This document shows positions 1 through 6,707 of a stretch of 36,546 bases of DNA, piece after piece. The DNA is from Chloroflexota bacterium (GTDB lineage: Bacteria; Chloroflexota; Dormibacteria; Dormibacterales; Dormibacteraceae). The stretch lies in the NCBI GenBank assembly GCA_005879985.1, contig VBIA01000109.1, positions 1 through 36,546 of the forward strand. Direction: 5' to 3'. Every line of letters starts with the position of its first letter. Within the stretch, counting starts at the first letter, position 1. Position numbers and translations under genes: made by a program. The notes under the pieces are model-generated. The model saw only the letters and a program-made list of their open reading frames with translations. It did no database searches and was not told the DNA's origin.

Positions 1-243
1 CCGCGGGCCCACCCCATCGTGCATTGCTGCTTTCTTCACCGGCCATGCGACCGGTGACGACATGCGGTATTAGCATCGGTTTCCCGGTGTTATCCCCCGC
101 GATAGGAAAGGTTGCCCACGTGTTACTCACCCGTTCGCCGCTAGGAACTCACCTCCCTTGCGGGAGATAAGCCCTCGCTCGACTTGCATGTGTTATGCGC
201 GCCGCCAGCGTTAACCCTGAGCCAGGATCAAACTCTCCGTCTA
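1..243 (-). rRNA. rrs: 16S ribosomal RNA, 5' end (partial)
   Basis: The complement of the universal bacterial 27F site (AGAGTTTGATCCTGGCTCAG on the minus strand) lies at 217-236. It is followed by the usual early 16S elements reading leftward: the GCGGCGCGC...ACACATGCAAGTCGA helix near 180-205, GAACGGGTGAGTAACACGTG near 115-140, and GATAACACCGGGAAACC near 80-103. The gene runs off the left edge, so only roughly the first 240 nt are present. The mature 5' end is set at about 243 by analogy with other 16S genes. The upstream boxA and promoter show that this is the promoter-proximal gene of an rRNA operon leaving the window. Confidence 0.97.
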
Positions 244-307
244 AAACGGAGGACCCAAGGATTCATCCCTGAGTTCTCAGACTCTCAGAGTCTTTCCCAC
301 TCTTCAG

Positions 308-320
308 TTGTCAAAGTGCT
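308..320 (-). promoter_or_regulatory. rRNA leader boxA antitermination site
   Basis: The minus strand reads AGCACTTTGACAA followed by CTGAAGAG. This closely resembles the boxA of Gram-positive rRNA leaders (TGTTCTTTGAAAACTGAA), which recruits the NusB/NusE antitermination complex. It lies about 65 nt upstream of the 16S 5' end, where leader boxA sites are expected. The leader also holds two small inverted repeats: 235-251 (CTCCGT / ACGGAG), which spans the mature 16S terminus, and 279-293 (AGACTCT / AGAGTCT). Confidence 0.75.
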
Positions 321-391
321 GGCTCCTCGCGACTGGGCCTCGTACCCCCCTTTCAGGGCGCACTAAACCTTCCTGTCGGAGGAACCGGCGA

Positions 392-421
392 ATTGTACCG
401 GTCCACGGGTTGGCTTTGCAA
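392..421 (-). promoter_or_regulatory. Predicted rRNA operon promoter
   Basis: The minus strand carries TTGCAA (416-421) and TACAAT (392-397) separated by 18 bp, a sigma70-like -35/-10 pair, with a start expected near 385. It sits upstream of the boxA and 16S gene and downstream of the recR stop. The placement and AT-rich hexamers in GC-rich sequence support it; no experimental evidence is available. Confidence 0.6.
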
Positions 422-483
422 GGCGATCCCGAACTGGGCCGGCCGCCGGCGTGAGGGCGCCGCAGCCTGGCCTGCGCGGCAGA

Positions 484-1083
484 TCAGAAGCTTCTGCGGC
501 CCACGATCGCCCGCGCCACGGTCAGCTCGTCCGCGTACTCCAGGTCGCCCCCCACCGGCAGACCGTGCGCCGGCCGCGTGACCTCTACCCCGAGGGGCGC
601 CAGCGCGCGCTGCAGGTACACGGCCGTCGCCTCGCCCTCGATGTCGGCGTCGGTGGCCACGATCACCTCGACCACGCCATCGCCGCGGACGCGGTCGAGG
701 AGCTGCGGCACGTGTAACTGATCCGGACCGACGCCGTCGATCGGCGAGATCACTCCGTTCAGCACGAAATACAACCCCGCGAATTCCGACGTCCGCTCAA
801 CCGCAAGCACGTCGAGCGGCGTTTCCACGACGCAAAGCAGCGTCGTGTCGCGACGCGCAGAAGAGCAGATCGCGCACAGGCTGCCTTCGGCGATGTTGTA
901 GCAGCGCTCGCAGAATCCGATTCGCAGCTTCATGTCGACGATGGCCCGGGCGAGCGACTCGGCACGCTGCCGGTCGGCGCGCAGCAGGTGAAACGCGAGG
1001 CGCTGCGCCGTCTTCGGTCCGACTCCCGGCAGTCGCGAGAGCTCCGAGATCAGCCGTTCCAGTGGCTCCGGCAGCTGAGGCAC
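484..1083 (-). CDS. recR: Recombination mediator protein RecR
   Basis: RecR works with RecF and RecO to load RecA on gapped single-stranded DNA. The 199-aa protein has the usual length. It shows the N-terminal helix-hairpin-helix (LPGVGPKTAQRLAFHLL, about residues 18-34), a C4 zinc finger with C58, C61, C70 and C73, and a Toprim domain beginning at LLCVVETPLDVLAVE. Translation starts at GTG 1083; GGGAG lies just upstream. It is the last gene of a dnaX-ebfC-recR unit and starts 13 nt after the ebfC stop. Its stop is about 60 bp before the predicted rRNA promoter. Identification is secure. Confidence 0.97.
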   Translation of the reverse strand: MPQLPEPLERLISELSRLPGVGPKTAQRLAFHLLRADRQRAESLARAIVDMKLRIGFCERCYNIAEGSLCAICSSARRDTTLLCVVETPLDVLAVERTSEFAGLYFVLNGVISPIDGVGPDQLHVPQLLDRVRGDGVVEVIVATDADIEGEATAVYLQRALAPLGVEVTRPAHGLPVGGDLEYADELTVARAIVGRRSF

Positions 1084-1096
1084 GCTCCCGTCCTTC

Positions 1097-1408
1097 TTAC
1101 TGCAGCAATCCTGGTGGCAGGCCCAGGCCGCTCGTCACAGCCTGCATCTTCGTCGCCTGGAGCTCTCGTGATTTCTCGAGCGCTTCGTTGATCGCAGCAA
1201 GGATCAGGTCCTGCAGCATCTCGACGTCTTCGGTCGCGCCCGGATCCACCTGCACCGAGACCACCTTCTGCGCGCCGGTGGCCACCACGCGTACCGCTCC
1301 GCCACCGGACGCGGCCTCCACGGTCTCGTCTTCGAGCTCCTTCTGAGCCTTCGCCATCCGGTCCTGCATCTGCTGGACCTGGCGCAGCATCTTCATCGGG
1401 TCCTTCAT
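1097..1408 (-). CDS. ebfC: YbaB/EbfC family nucleoid-associated protein
   Basis: This is a small (103 aa) DNA-binding protein of the YbaB/EbfC family, a homodimer thought to bind and bend DNA. It is almost always encoded between dnaX and recR, as here. The N-terminal amphipathic helix (MLRQVQQMQDRMAKAQ), the central VRVVATGAQKVVSVQVD beta region and the C-terminal DLILAAINEALEKSREL helix match the family. Its ATG overlaps the dnaX stop by 4 nt (ATGA at 1405-1408), which implies translational coupling. The physiological role of the family is poorly defined. Confidence 0.95.
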   Translation of the reverse strand: MKDPMKMLRQVQQMQDRMAKAQKELEDETVEAASGGGAVRVVATGAQKVVSVQVDPGATEDVEMLQDLILAAINEALEKSRELQATKMQAVTSGLGLPPGLLQ

Positions 1409-2982
1409 TCTGAGATCTCTTTGACGCGAGTCACCCTGCCGTCGAACCGCCGCACGACCTCGCGCACGAACGGATCATCCTCCGCGCTGGCGGTCTTCGC
1501 CGCGCGCGCGGGCTCCGGCCCAACTTCGCGGAGGCGGTAGTCCACCTTCACGCCGTCGCCGAGCCACTCCCGCACCAGCGGCAGCAGCTGCGAGGACTGC
1601 TCCTGCGCCTTCTTGTGATGGAAGCCGTAGCGGAACCACAGCACCAGCGTCGAGCCCGACACCTCGGGTTGCGCGTCGAGATACGCGGCGCGGACTGTGC
1701 GGTTGAGCTTTTCGAGCACGCCGGTCCATCCGGAAATGGCCTCCCCGCTGCGCGGGGAGGTGGCTTCGCGAAGCGAAGCCGGTGGGGAGGTTAGCTCCGG
1801 CTTATAACCTTCAGCCGAGCTGGCGTCCCCACCCGTCGCCGCTGTCGCGGCGACACCCTCCCCGCGCAGCGGGGAGGCTTCAACCCCCAGCTCGACCGCG
1901 AGACGCGCCAGCGTGGCCTCGACAAGGAAGCGCGGCTCGGCGTGCCGGCGGACCTCGCCGTCGAGGTGCAGCAGCGCGTCCAGCACCGCCGACAGCCGGC
2001 GGGCGGTCGCGTGGTCCTGCGCGGAAACCGCAGCCAGCAGCCGGTCGCGGGACCCTTCCATCAACCCCCGCACCACCTGGCGCAGTTCGGCGCCCGCGGC
2101 GTACACGCGGTTCAGCTCCTCCAGCGCCTCCGCCGCGCGGCCCGCGAGCACGTCGGCCAGCAGCCCGTCGAGAAGCCGCGGATCGGCGATTCCGAGGAGT
2201 GATCGCGCGGTCTCGAGGTTGATCGGTCCTTCGGCGAGCGGCACTAGCTGGTCGAGCAGGCCCACCGCGTCGCGCATCGATCCCTGCGCGGTGCGCGCGA
2301 TGAGCTTCATCGCTTCAGCGTCGACCTTCAGCTTCTCAGTCGAAGCGATGTGCGACAGCCGCGCGACGATCTGGTCCTCGCCGAGCCGGCGGAACACGAA
2401 CTGCTGGCAGCGGCCGATGACCGTCAGCGGAATCTTCTGCGCGTCAGTGGTGCAAAGCACGAACACGACGTGTGGCGGCGGCTCCTCGAGCGTCTTGAGC
2501 AGTGCGTTGAACGCCGGCTCGGTGAGCATGTGCGCCTCGTCGATGATGTAGATCTTCTTCGGACCCAGCGCCGGCGCGAGATTCACCTTCTCGCGCAAGT
2601 CGCGGATCTCGTCGATGCCGCGGTTCGACGCCGCGTCGATCTCGATGAGGTCGAGCGCCGATCCAGCGGTCATCTCGATGCACGAGTGGCACTTGTTGCA
2701 CGGCTCCGCCGAGTCCGCCTTTCGTGCGGTGCAGTTGACCGCCTTCGCGAGCAGGCGGGCGGCCGACGTCTTGCCCGTCCCCCGGCTGCCGCTGAAGAGG
2801 TACGCATGCGCCACGCGGCCGCCGATGATCGCGCCCTGCAGCGCACGCGACGCCGCGTCCTGGCCGACCAGGTCGGCGAACGTCTGCGATCGGTACTTCC
2901 GGTAAAGAGACAGGTATTCAGAAGGCGCGGGTGAGATCTGCGGATCTCCCCCACGGGCCCCCTCTGGGTTACGCCCGGCCAT
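1405..2982 (-). CDS. dnaX: DNA polymerase III subunit gamma/tau
   Basis: Clamp-loader ATPase subunit. Visible motifs are YRKYRSQTFADLVGQ, Walker A GSRGTGKTS, a zinc-binding set (NC, then CNKCHSC), DEAH in IIDEAHMLTEPAFNALLKTL, and the sensor region CTTDAQKIPLTVIGRC. The ATG at 2982 is preferred because the frame also opens at GTG 3006 but homologues start close to YRKYR; the sequence TACCCAAT lies just upstream. Codons covering 1740-1880 translate two inverted palindromic repeats (about 48 residues, SPLRGEG... to ...TSPRSGE) in the linker between the ATPase/collar part and the tau-like C-terminal region, without breaking the frame. It lies downstream of the SRP RNA and is coupled to ebfC. Confidence 0.95.
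   Translation of the reverse strand: MAGRNPEGARGGDPQISPAPSEYLSLYRKYRSQTFADLVGQDAASRALQGAIIGGRVAHAYLFSGSRGTGKTSAARLLAKAVNCTARKADSAEPCNKCHSCIEMTAGSALDLIEIDAASNRGIDEIRDLREKVNLAPALGPKKIYIIDEAHMLTEPAFNALLKTLEEPPPHVVFVLCTTDAQKIPLTVIGRCQQFVFRRLGEDQIVARLSHIASTEKLKVDAEAMKLIARTAQGSMRDAVGLLDQLVPLAEGPINLETARSLLGIADPRLLDGLLADVLAGRAAEALEELNRVYAAGAELRQVVRGLMEGSRDRLLAAVSAQDHATARRLSAVLDALLHLDGEVRRHAEPRFLVEATLARLAVELGVEASPLRGEGVAATAATGGDASSAEGYKPELTSPPASLREATSPRSGEAISGWTGVLEKLNRTVRAAYLDAQPEVSGSTLVLWFRYGFHHKKAQEQSSQLLPLVREWLGDGVKVDYRLREVGPEPARAAKTASAEDDPFVREVVRRFDGRVTRVKEISE
1740..1790. repeat. Two-hairpin palindromic repeat, copy 1 (inside dnaX)
   Basis: The first hairpin is at 1740-1760, with arms CCTCCCCGC and GCGGGGAGG around TGC. 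A second is at 1762-1780, with arms GGCTTCGC and GCGAAGCC around GAA. GGTGGGGAGG follows. The same plan (CCTCCCC hairpin, T, second hairpin, GGTGGGG) is seen at 32887 and 32946. Here it is read in frame as part of dnaX. Confidence 0.85.
1826..1877. repeat. Two-hairpin palindromic repeat, copy 2, inverted (inside dnaX)
   Basis: This is the reverse-orientation partner of the copy at 1740-1790. CCCCACC is followed by a hairpin at 1835-1854 (GTCGCCGC / GCGGCGAC) and then a hairpin at 1857-1877 (CCTCCCCGC / GCGGGGAGG around GCA). The outer hairpin is the same as in copy 1, while the inner hairpin differs in sequence but keeps its base pairing. The two copies face each other across 35 bp, all within the dnaX frame. 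Confidence 0.85.
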
Positions 2983-3017
2983 GTCTGGATTGGGTAGGAA
3001 ATGCACGCATGGGTGAC

Positions 3018-3036
3018 GGCCGGAATGAATCCGGCC
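3018..3036. repeat. Inverted repeat between dnaX and SRP RNA
   Basis: The arms GGCCGGA (3018-3024) and TCCGGCC (3030-3036) surround ATGAA. The repeat lies downstream of the SRP RNA and just upstream of dnaX on the minus strand. It may end the SRP transcript, but no T-run follows on either strand, so a terminator role is uncertain. The rest of 3007-3143 shows nothing I can name. Confidence 0.4.
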
Positions 3037-3143
3037 TGCTTGCGACGTCTCGGATCTCTCTCATCTGATCATCAACTCAAACAAGTGGCCGCGCACCATC
3101 GCCTCGATCGAAGATCCCCAGATGCGCCGCGGTCGCCGGCTCC

Positions 3144-3240
3144 GGCCAGGGTTGCTGCGGCACCCCCGGGAGCTCTCCTTACCGCTGCTTCCTTCCGGAC
3201 CTGACGGGGTTCGGAGACCCGAGCTGCGCAGGTCCCAACC
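3144..3240 (-). ncRNA. ffs: Signal recognition particle RNA (4.5S-like)
   Basis: The minus strand carries the near-invariant SRP RNA core GTCAGGTCCGGAAGGAAGCA at about 3186-3205: the asymmetric loop and GGAA tetraloop that bind the Ffh M domain. Flanking segments (GGGACCTGCGC near 3227-3237; GCCGCAGCAACCC near 3149-3161) can pair to close the stem, giving a short RNA of about 95 nt. The ends are estimated from this pairing. Location just upstream of dnaX matches the scr-dnaX order of Bacillus. No clear -35/-10 was found between this gene and the 73-bp repeats upstream. Confidence 0.93.
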
Positions 3241-3341
3241 TTCAACGCCGTCTCCCACGGCCAGTTCTGCGAATCCAGACCTCAACGACGGAATTCGGTC
3301 CGGCTAAGGCGGATTGCCGATTCAGGGTACCGCCAGCACCC

Positions 3342-3574
3342 CACTTAGCGCGGCCGGTCCGAAGTGTACGCCGCACCGGATGAAGATCGAATTTCGATAA
3401 AGAAGCACCGCGCCCACTTAGCGCGGCCGGTCCGAAGTGTACGCCGCACCGGATGAAGATCGAATTTCGATAAAGAAGCACCGCGCCCACTTAGCGCGGC
3501 CGGTCCGAAGTGTACGCCGCACCGGATGAAGATCGAAATTCGATAAAGAAGCACCGCGCCCACTTAGCGCGGCC
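3342..3574. repeat. 73-bp tandem repeat, three full units plus a partial fourth
   Basis: Units begin at 3342, 3415, 3488 and 3561 (CACTTAGCGCGGCC each time), exactly 73 bp apart. The first three are identical in the parts compared except one base: CGAATTTCG in units 1-2, CGAAATTCG in unit 3. The fourth copy breaks down after 14 bp. Each unit holds the small palindrome ATCGAA-n-TTCGAT. Because 73 is not a multiple of three, short ORFs here shift frame from unit to unit and are not credible genes. The array fills the gap between the phosphatidyltransferase stop and the SRP RNA gene. Confidence 0.95.
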
Positions 3575-3584
3575 AGCAGCAAGT

Positions 3585-4274
3585 CTACGCAGGGCCGGTT
3601 GTCCGAGCCCACTCCCTCAGCGCGAGTGCGAGGTGCACAAACGTGGCCACGGTGGCGACCGGGATCACGATCTCTGCGCCAAGCACAAGATTTCTAGGAT
3701 CGAGATTCAGGCCGCGGAGGAGCGCAACTCCGCCGATCAGCACGAGGTTGAGCGTGGTCGAGATCTGGCCGGTCACCGTGTGACGAAAGTCGACGCGCTT
3801 GCGACGCAGCACGAGTACCGCCCCGCCCGCTGCAGGCAGGACGTAGCGCGCGACTGCCACCAGGGCCAGCCACAGCGGGATCGCGCCGGCAGCCGTGAGC
3901 CCCAAGCCCATCGCGCCGATGAAGATCCCGTCCACCACCGGGTCGAGACCGCCTCCGAAGCTCGAGACGGCACGCGTACGGCGCGCGATGGTGCCATCCA
4001 CCAGGTCGGTCAGGCCTGCGATCGCCACCGTCACGGCGAGAGGACCGAATCCGCCCGGCGCCATCGCGTAGACAAGCGCGGGTGCGGCGAGGTACGCCCG
4101 TGCGAGCGTGACCTGGTTCGCGATGCCGGGGACGAACGCGCCGGCCGCCGCCACAACCACGATCCAGGCAGTGACAAGGAGCGGCGGTCCTGGCTGCCAT
4201 CCCGACCACGCCCACGCGAGGCCGGCGACAACGTAGACCACGCTCGCCACGATGGCGGCGCGGGTCGCATGCAT
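3585..4274 (-). CDS. CDP-alcohol phosphatidyltransferase family membrane protein
   Basis: An enzyme of this family moves a phosphoalcohol onto or from CDP-linked lipid in the membrane. The complete family motif D-x2-DG-x2-AR-x8-G-x3-D-x3-D is present: D90, D93, G94, A97, R98, G107, D111, D115 (from DLVDGTIARR to GGGLDPVVDG). At least five hydrophobic segments follow the pattern of PgsA-like proteins. The ATG at 4274 is chosen (229 aa) because it overlaps the upstream PBP stop as TGATG; the frame stays open upstream. The acceptor (glycerol phosphate, inositol phosphate or another) cannot be read from the sequence. Confidence 0.85.
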   Translation of the reverse strand: MHATRAAIVASVVYVVAGLAWAWSGWQPGPPLLVTAWIVVVAAAGAFVPGIANQVTLARAYLAAPALVYAMAPGGFGPLAVTVAIAGLTDLVDGTIARRTRAVSSFGGGLDPVVDGIFIGAMGLGLTAAGAIPLWLALVAVARYVLPAAGGAVLVLRRKRVDFRHTVTGQISTTLNLVLIGGVALLRGLNLDPRNLVLGAEIVIPVATVATFVHLALALREWARTTGPA

Positions 4275-6514
4275 CAGTGCGAAGGGCTGGGACTCGACGG
4301 TGGTAAGGGCGATGGGATCGGGGCCAGGTACGGAGTTTCTCCCGGGTACGGATTGCCACCGCACTGGTAGCTCGGCTCACCGACGCCTTTCAGGAAGATC
4401 TCGTTGTAGCCTCCGGTGGCGACAAGCCCTCCGTCGTAGTTGCATACCTGGTGCGTGACGATGCCGAAGGGCGCCTTCCACGCAGCCGGCCAGGGATGCG
4501 AGGAGTAATACGCGTCCAGGAAAGGCTTCCACACTCCGATGCCCACATCCTCGCCGAACAGCACCGACGTCGGGCACTGCCAGCCGGACGGTGGGAAGTT
4601 CGTGGCCAGGCGCGCGTAGCCCGACTTGCACGCGGCGCCGGCGTCGATGTGCATCAGCGACGCCGCCACTGCGAGGTTCGGCGTGTAGCCGATGAAGATC
4701 GAGCCGGTATATGCCTCGGTCGTCCCCGACTTGCCCGCCACCGGCCGGTTGCCCAGTCCACCGAGGTACAGCTTCACAGGGCCGCGCAGCAAATCTGTCA
4801 TCAGATACGCAAGGTCGGGCGATATGACCTGCACGCGCTCAGTGTTCGGATCGAAGCTCTCGAGCGCGTGACCCGCCGGGTCGGTCACCTTCAGCACCGA
4901 GTGCGGGCTGACTCGGTAGCCGCCGTTGTCGAACGCGCTGTAGGCGGCCAGGTGCTCCGCCATCGACAGCGGGTCGTGACCCAGAGTGGTCGCGACCCCA
5001 TCGACGTTTTCGAGCGAGGCCGTCACGCCGAGGCGGTGCATGAAGTCCGCCACGCGCGCGCCGCCTTCCGCGCGGTAGGTCCACAGGGCCGGTAGGTTTC
5101 GCGACTGTGCGAGCGCGGTGCGCAGCGGGATCCATCCCTCGTGCTTCGCATCCCAGTCGCTGAAAGAGTGCCCGCCGATATCGGAGCTCGCGTCGTTGAG
5201 AAGCGACGCGGGCGTCACCAGGCCCGCTTCGAGCGCCGCGCCGTACGTGTACACCTTGAACGAAGATCCGACGCCGCGCCATCCCAATGGGTCCACGCCC
5301 GTCAGGTTGACCTGGCCCCGAATCGCAGCGTTGTCATAGTCGGCGCTGCCGACCATCGCAAGAATCTCGCCGTCGTTCGGATTCATCACGAGCATCGCGC
5401 CCGTGTTCACCGCGCGGGAGCGATATCGCTGCACACCGGCCTTCACCCATTTGTCCGCCAACGCCTGCGTGCCGAGGTCGAGCGTCGTCGTGATCGTCAG
5501 GCCGCCCTCGTACAGCGCGGTCGGGCCGTAGCGCTGCAGCACGTACTGCTTCACGTAGTCGGCGAAATGCGCGGTCAGCGGATTCGGCGACGGCGGCGCT
5601 GCCTTGTGCGCGGCGATCATCTTCTCGATGAGGTCGCTGCTGTAGAGGCTGTCGGCCTCGCTCCCGCTCAGGTCACCCACCGTGACCACGCCGTCCAGCA
5701 CCTGCCTCCAGCGCTGCTTCACCGCCTGCAGCTGTTCGGCCGTGCCGAAGGGGTCGTATAGCGCGGGCGCCTGAGGCAGTCCTGCGAGAAACGTCGCTTG
5801 AGTCCAGCTCAGGTCGGACGCGTGCACCCGGAAGTACGTCTCGGACGCGGCCTCCGCGCCCCACGCGCCGTTGCCGTAATTGATGGTGTTGAGGTACAGC
5901 TCGAGGATCTGCTGCTTCGTATAGCGACGCTCCATCTCCTCCGCAAGGATCAGCTCGCGGAACTTGCGACTGACGGTCCGGCTCTGAGCCTCGGCCGTGT
6001 CGAGAACGTCGTTCTTGACCACCTGCTGCGTGATCGTCGAACCGCCCAGGGTCGACGAGCGATGCGTGAGGTCGTAGACGATCGCGATGAGCAGGCGCCG
6101 GTAGTCGACGCCGGAGTTGGAGTAGAACGTTCGGCCCTCCGTGTCGATGGTCGCCGCCTGAAGGTTCTTGCTGATCTTGCTCAGCGGCACGACCGTGCGG
6201 TTCTCGTGATAGACCGCGGCGATCAGGTTGCCATTGCGGTCGACGATGCGCGTCGTCTGCTCCAGCGTTGACGACTGAAGCTGGTCGATCGAAGGCAGGT
6301 CGCCCGCGAAGTAGTCGACGACGCCGATCGTGCCGCCCGTGCCGAGCAGGCCCATGGCCGAGATGGTGATCAGCGCGACCAGCGAGGCTCGCAGCAGCCA
6401 GGCTCGTGATCCGACGCGATGCGCGCGGCCCGACCGGGCGCGGCGGCGCGTCTTGGACTGGGCTGCCTCCTTACGGAGCCGGCGCCGGCTGCGGGGGACC
6501 GGCCGGGTTTTCAT
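4274..6514 (-). CDS. Class A penicillin-binding protein (transglycosylase/transpeptidase)
   Basis: This is a bifunctional peptidoglycan synthase of 746 aa. A basic N-terminus precedes one membrane segment (about 41-66). The GT51 domain shows GGSTITQQ (157-164), RKFRE (183-187) and KQQILELYLNTINYGNGAWG. Its first motif is atypical: EGRTFYSNSG (126-135) where EDxxFxxHxG is usual, keeping the Glu but not the Asp or His. The transpeptidase domain shows SSFK (S417, K420), SRN (471-473) and KSGT (595-598). The tail is Pro/Ser-rich. Start ATG 6514 has GGAGG four bases upstream. It is followed immediately by the CDP-alcohol transferase gene. Confidence 0.93.
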   Translation of the reverse strand: MKTRPVPRSRRRLRKEAAQSKTRRRARSGRAHRVGSRAWLLRASLVALITISAMGLLGTGGTIGVVDYFAGDLPSIDQLQSSTLEQTTRIVDRNGNLIAAVYHENRTVVPLSKISKNLQAATIDTEGRTFYSNSGVDYRRLLIAIVYDLTHRSSTLGGSTITQQVVKNDVLDTAEAQSRTVSRKFRELILAEEMERRYTKQQILELYLNTINYGNGAWGAEAASETYFRVHASDLSWTQATFLAGLPQAPALYDPFGTAEQLQAVKQRWRQVLDGVVTVGDLSGSEADSLYSSDLIEKMIAAHKAAPPSPNPLTAHFADYVKQYVLQRYGPTALYEGGLTITTTLDLGTQALADKWVKAGVQRYRSRAVNTGAMLVMNPNDGEILAMVGSADYDNAAIRGQVNLTGVDPLGWRGVGSSFKVYTYGAALEAGLVTPASLLNDASSDIGGHSFSDWDAKHEGWIPLRTALAQSRNLPALWTYRAEGGARVADFMHRLGVTASLENVDGVATTLGHDPLSMAEHLAAYSAFDNGGYRVSPHSVLKVTDPAGHALESFDPNTERVQVISPDLAYLMTDLLRGPVKLYLGGLGNRPVAGKSGTTEAYTGSIFIGYTPNLAVAASLMHIDAGAACKSGYARLATNFPPSGWQCPTSVLFGEDVGIGVWKPFLDAYYSSHPWPAAWKAPFGIVTHQVCNYDGGLVATGGYNEIFLKGVGEPSYQCGGNPYPGETPYLAPIPSPLPPSSPSPSH

Positions 6515-6610
6515 GCGACCTCCAGGACGATTGCTGCGACGCGTAGAAGACGACTGCGCGGCTGAGTCTACACAGAAGGCCCCCGGCCCTCTATTCCAGC
6601 GTTGCCAGGG

Positions 6611-6631
6611 CGGCCGAGTTCATCTCGGCCG
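6611..6631. repeat. Inverted repeat in nuoN-PBP gap
   Basis: The arms CGGCCGAG and CTCGGCCG surround TTCAT. With the hairpin at 6679-6704 it occupies the 193-bp gap between the nuoN stop and the PBP start. No T-run follows, so it is not a standard intrinsic terminator. Confidence 0.55.
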
Positions 6632-6678
6632 CGACTTTCTGCCCATCGACCCAACGCGTGGCCAGGCGAGGGGGGTTC

Positions 6679-6704
6679 CGCGGGGGGATCCTGATCCCCC
6701 CGCG
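6679..6704. repeat. Strong inverted repeat 3' of nuoN
   Basis: The arms CGCGGGGGGATC and GATCCCCCCGCG (12 bp, perfect) enclose only CT. It begins 4 bp beyond the nuoN stop on the minus strand and could slow or end nuo transcription or protect the mRNA 3' end. No poly-T tract is present. Confidence 0.6.
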
Positions 6705-6707
6705 CTC

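Noticed and set aside
3007-3145. tRNA gene next to the SRP RNA
   Set aside because: No cloverleaf, TTCGA loop with matching stem, or anticodon arm could be drawn on either strand.
3342-3574. CRISPR array
   Set aside because: Whole 73-bp units repeat back to back with no unique spacers, and no cas genes are near.
3242-3612. Short minus-strand ORFs repeating RAKWARCFFIEIRSS-type peptides
   Set aside because: They are readings of the 73-bp repeat in changing frames; the unit length is not a multiple of three and no start or domain is supported.
6679-6704. Rho-independent terminator
   Set aside because: The 12-bp stem is strong, but no T-run follows on either strand, so it is listed as an inverted repeat only.
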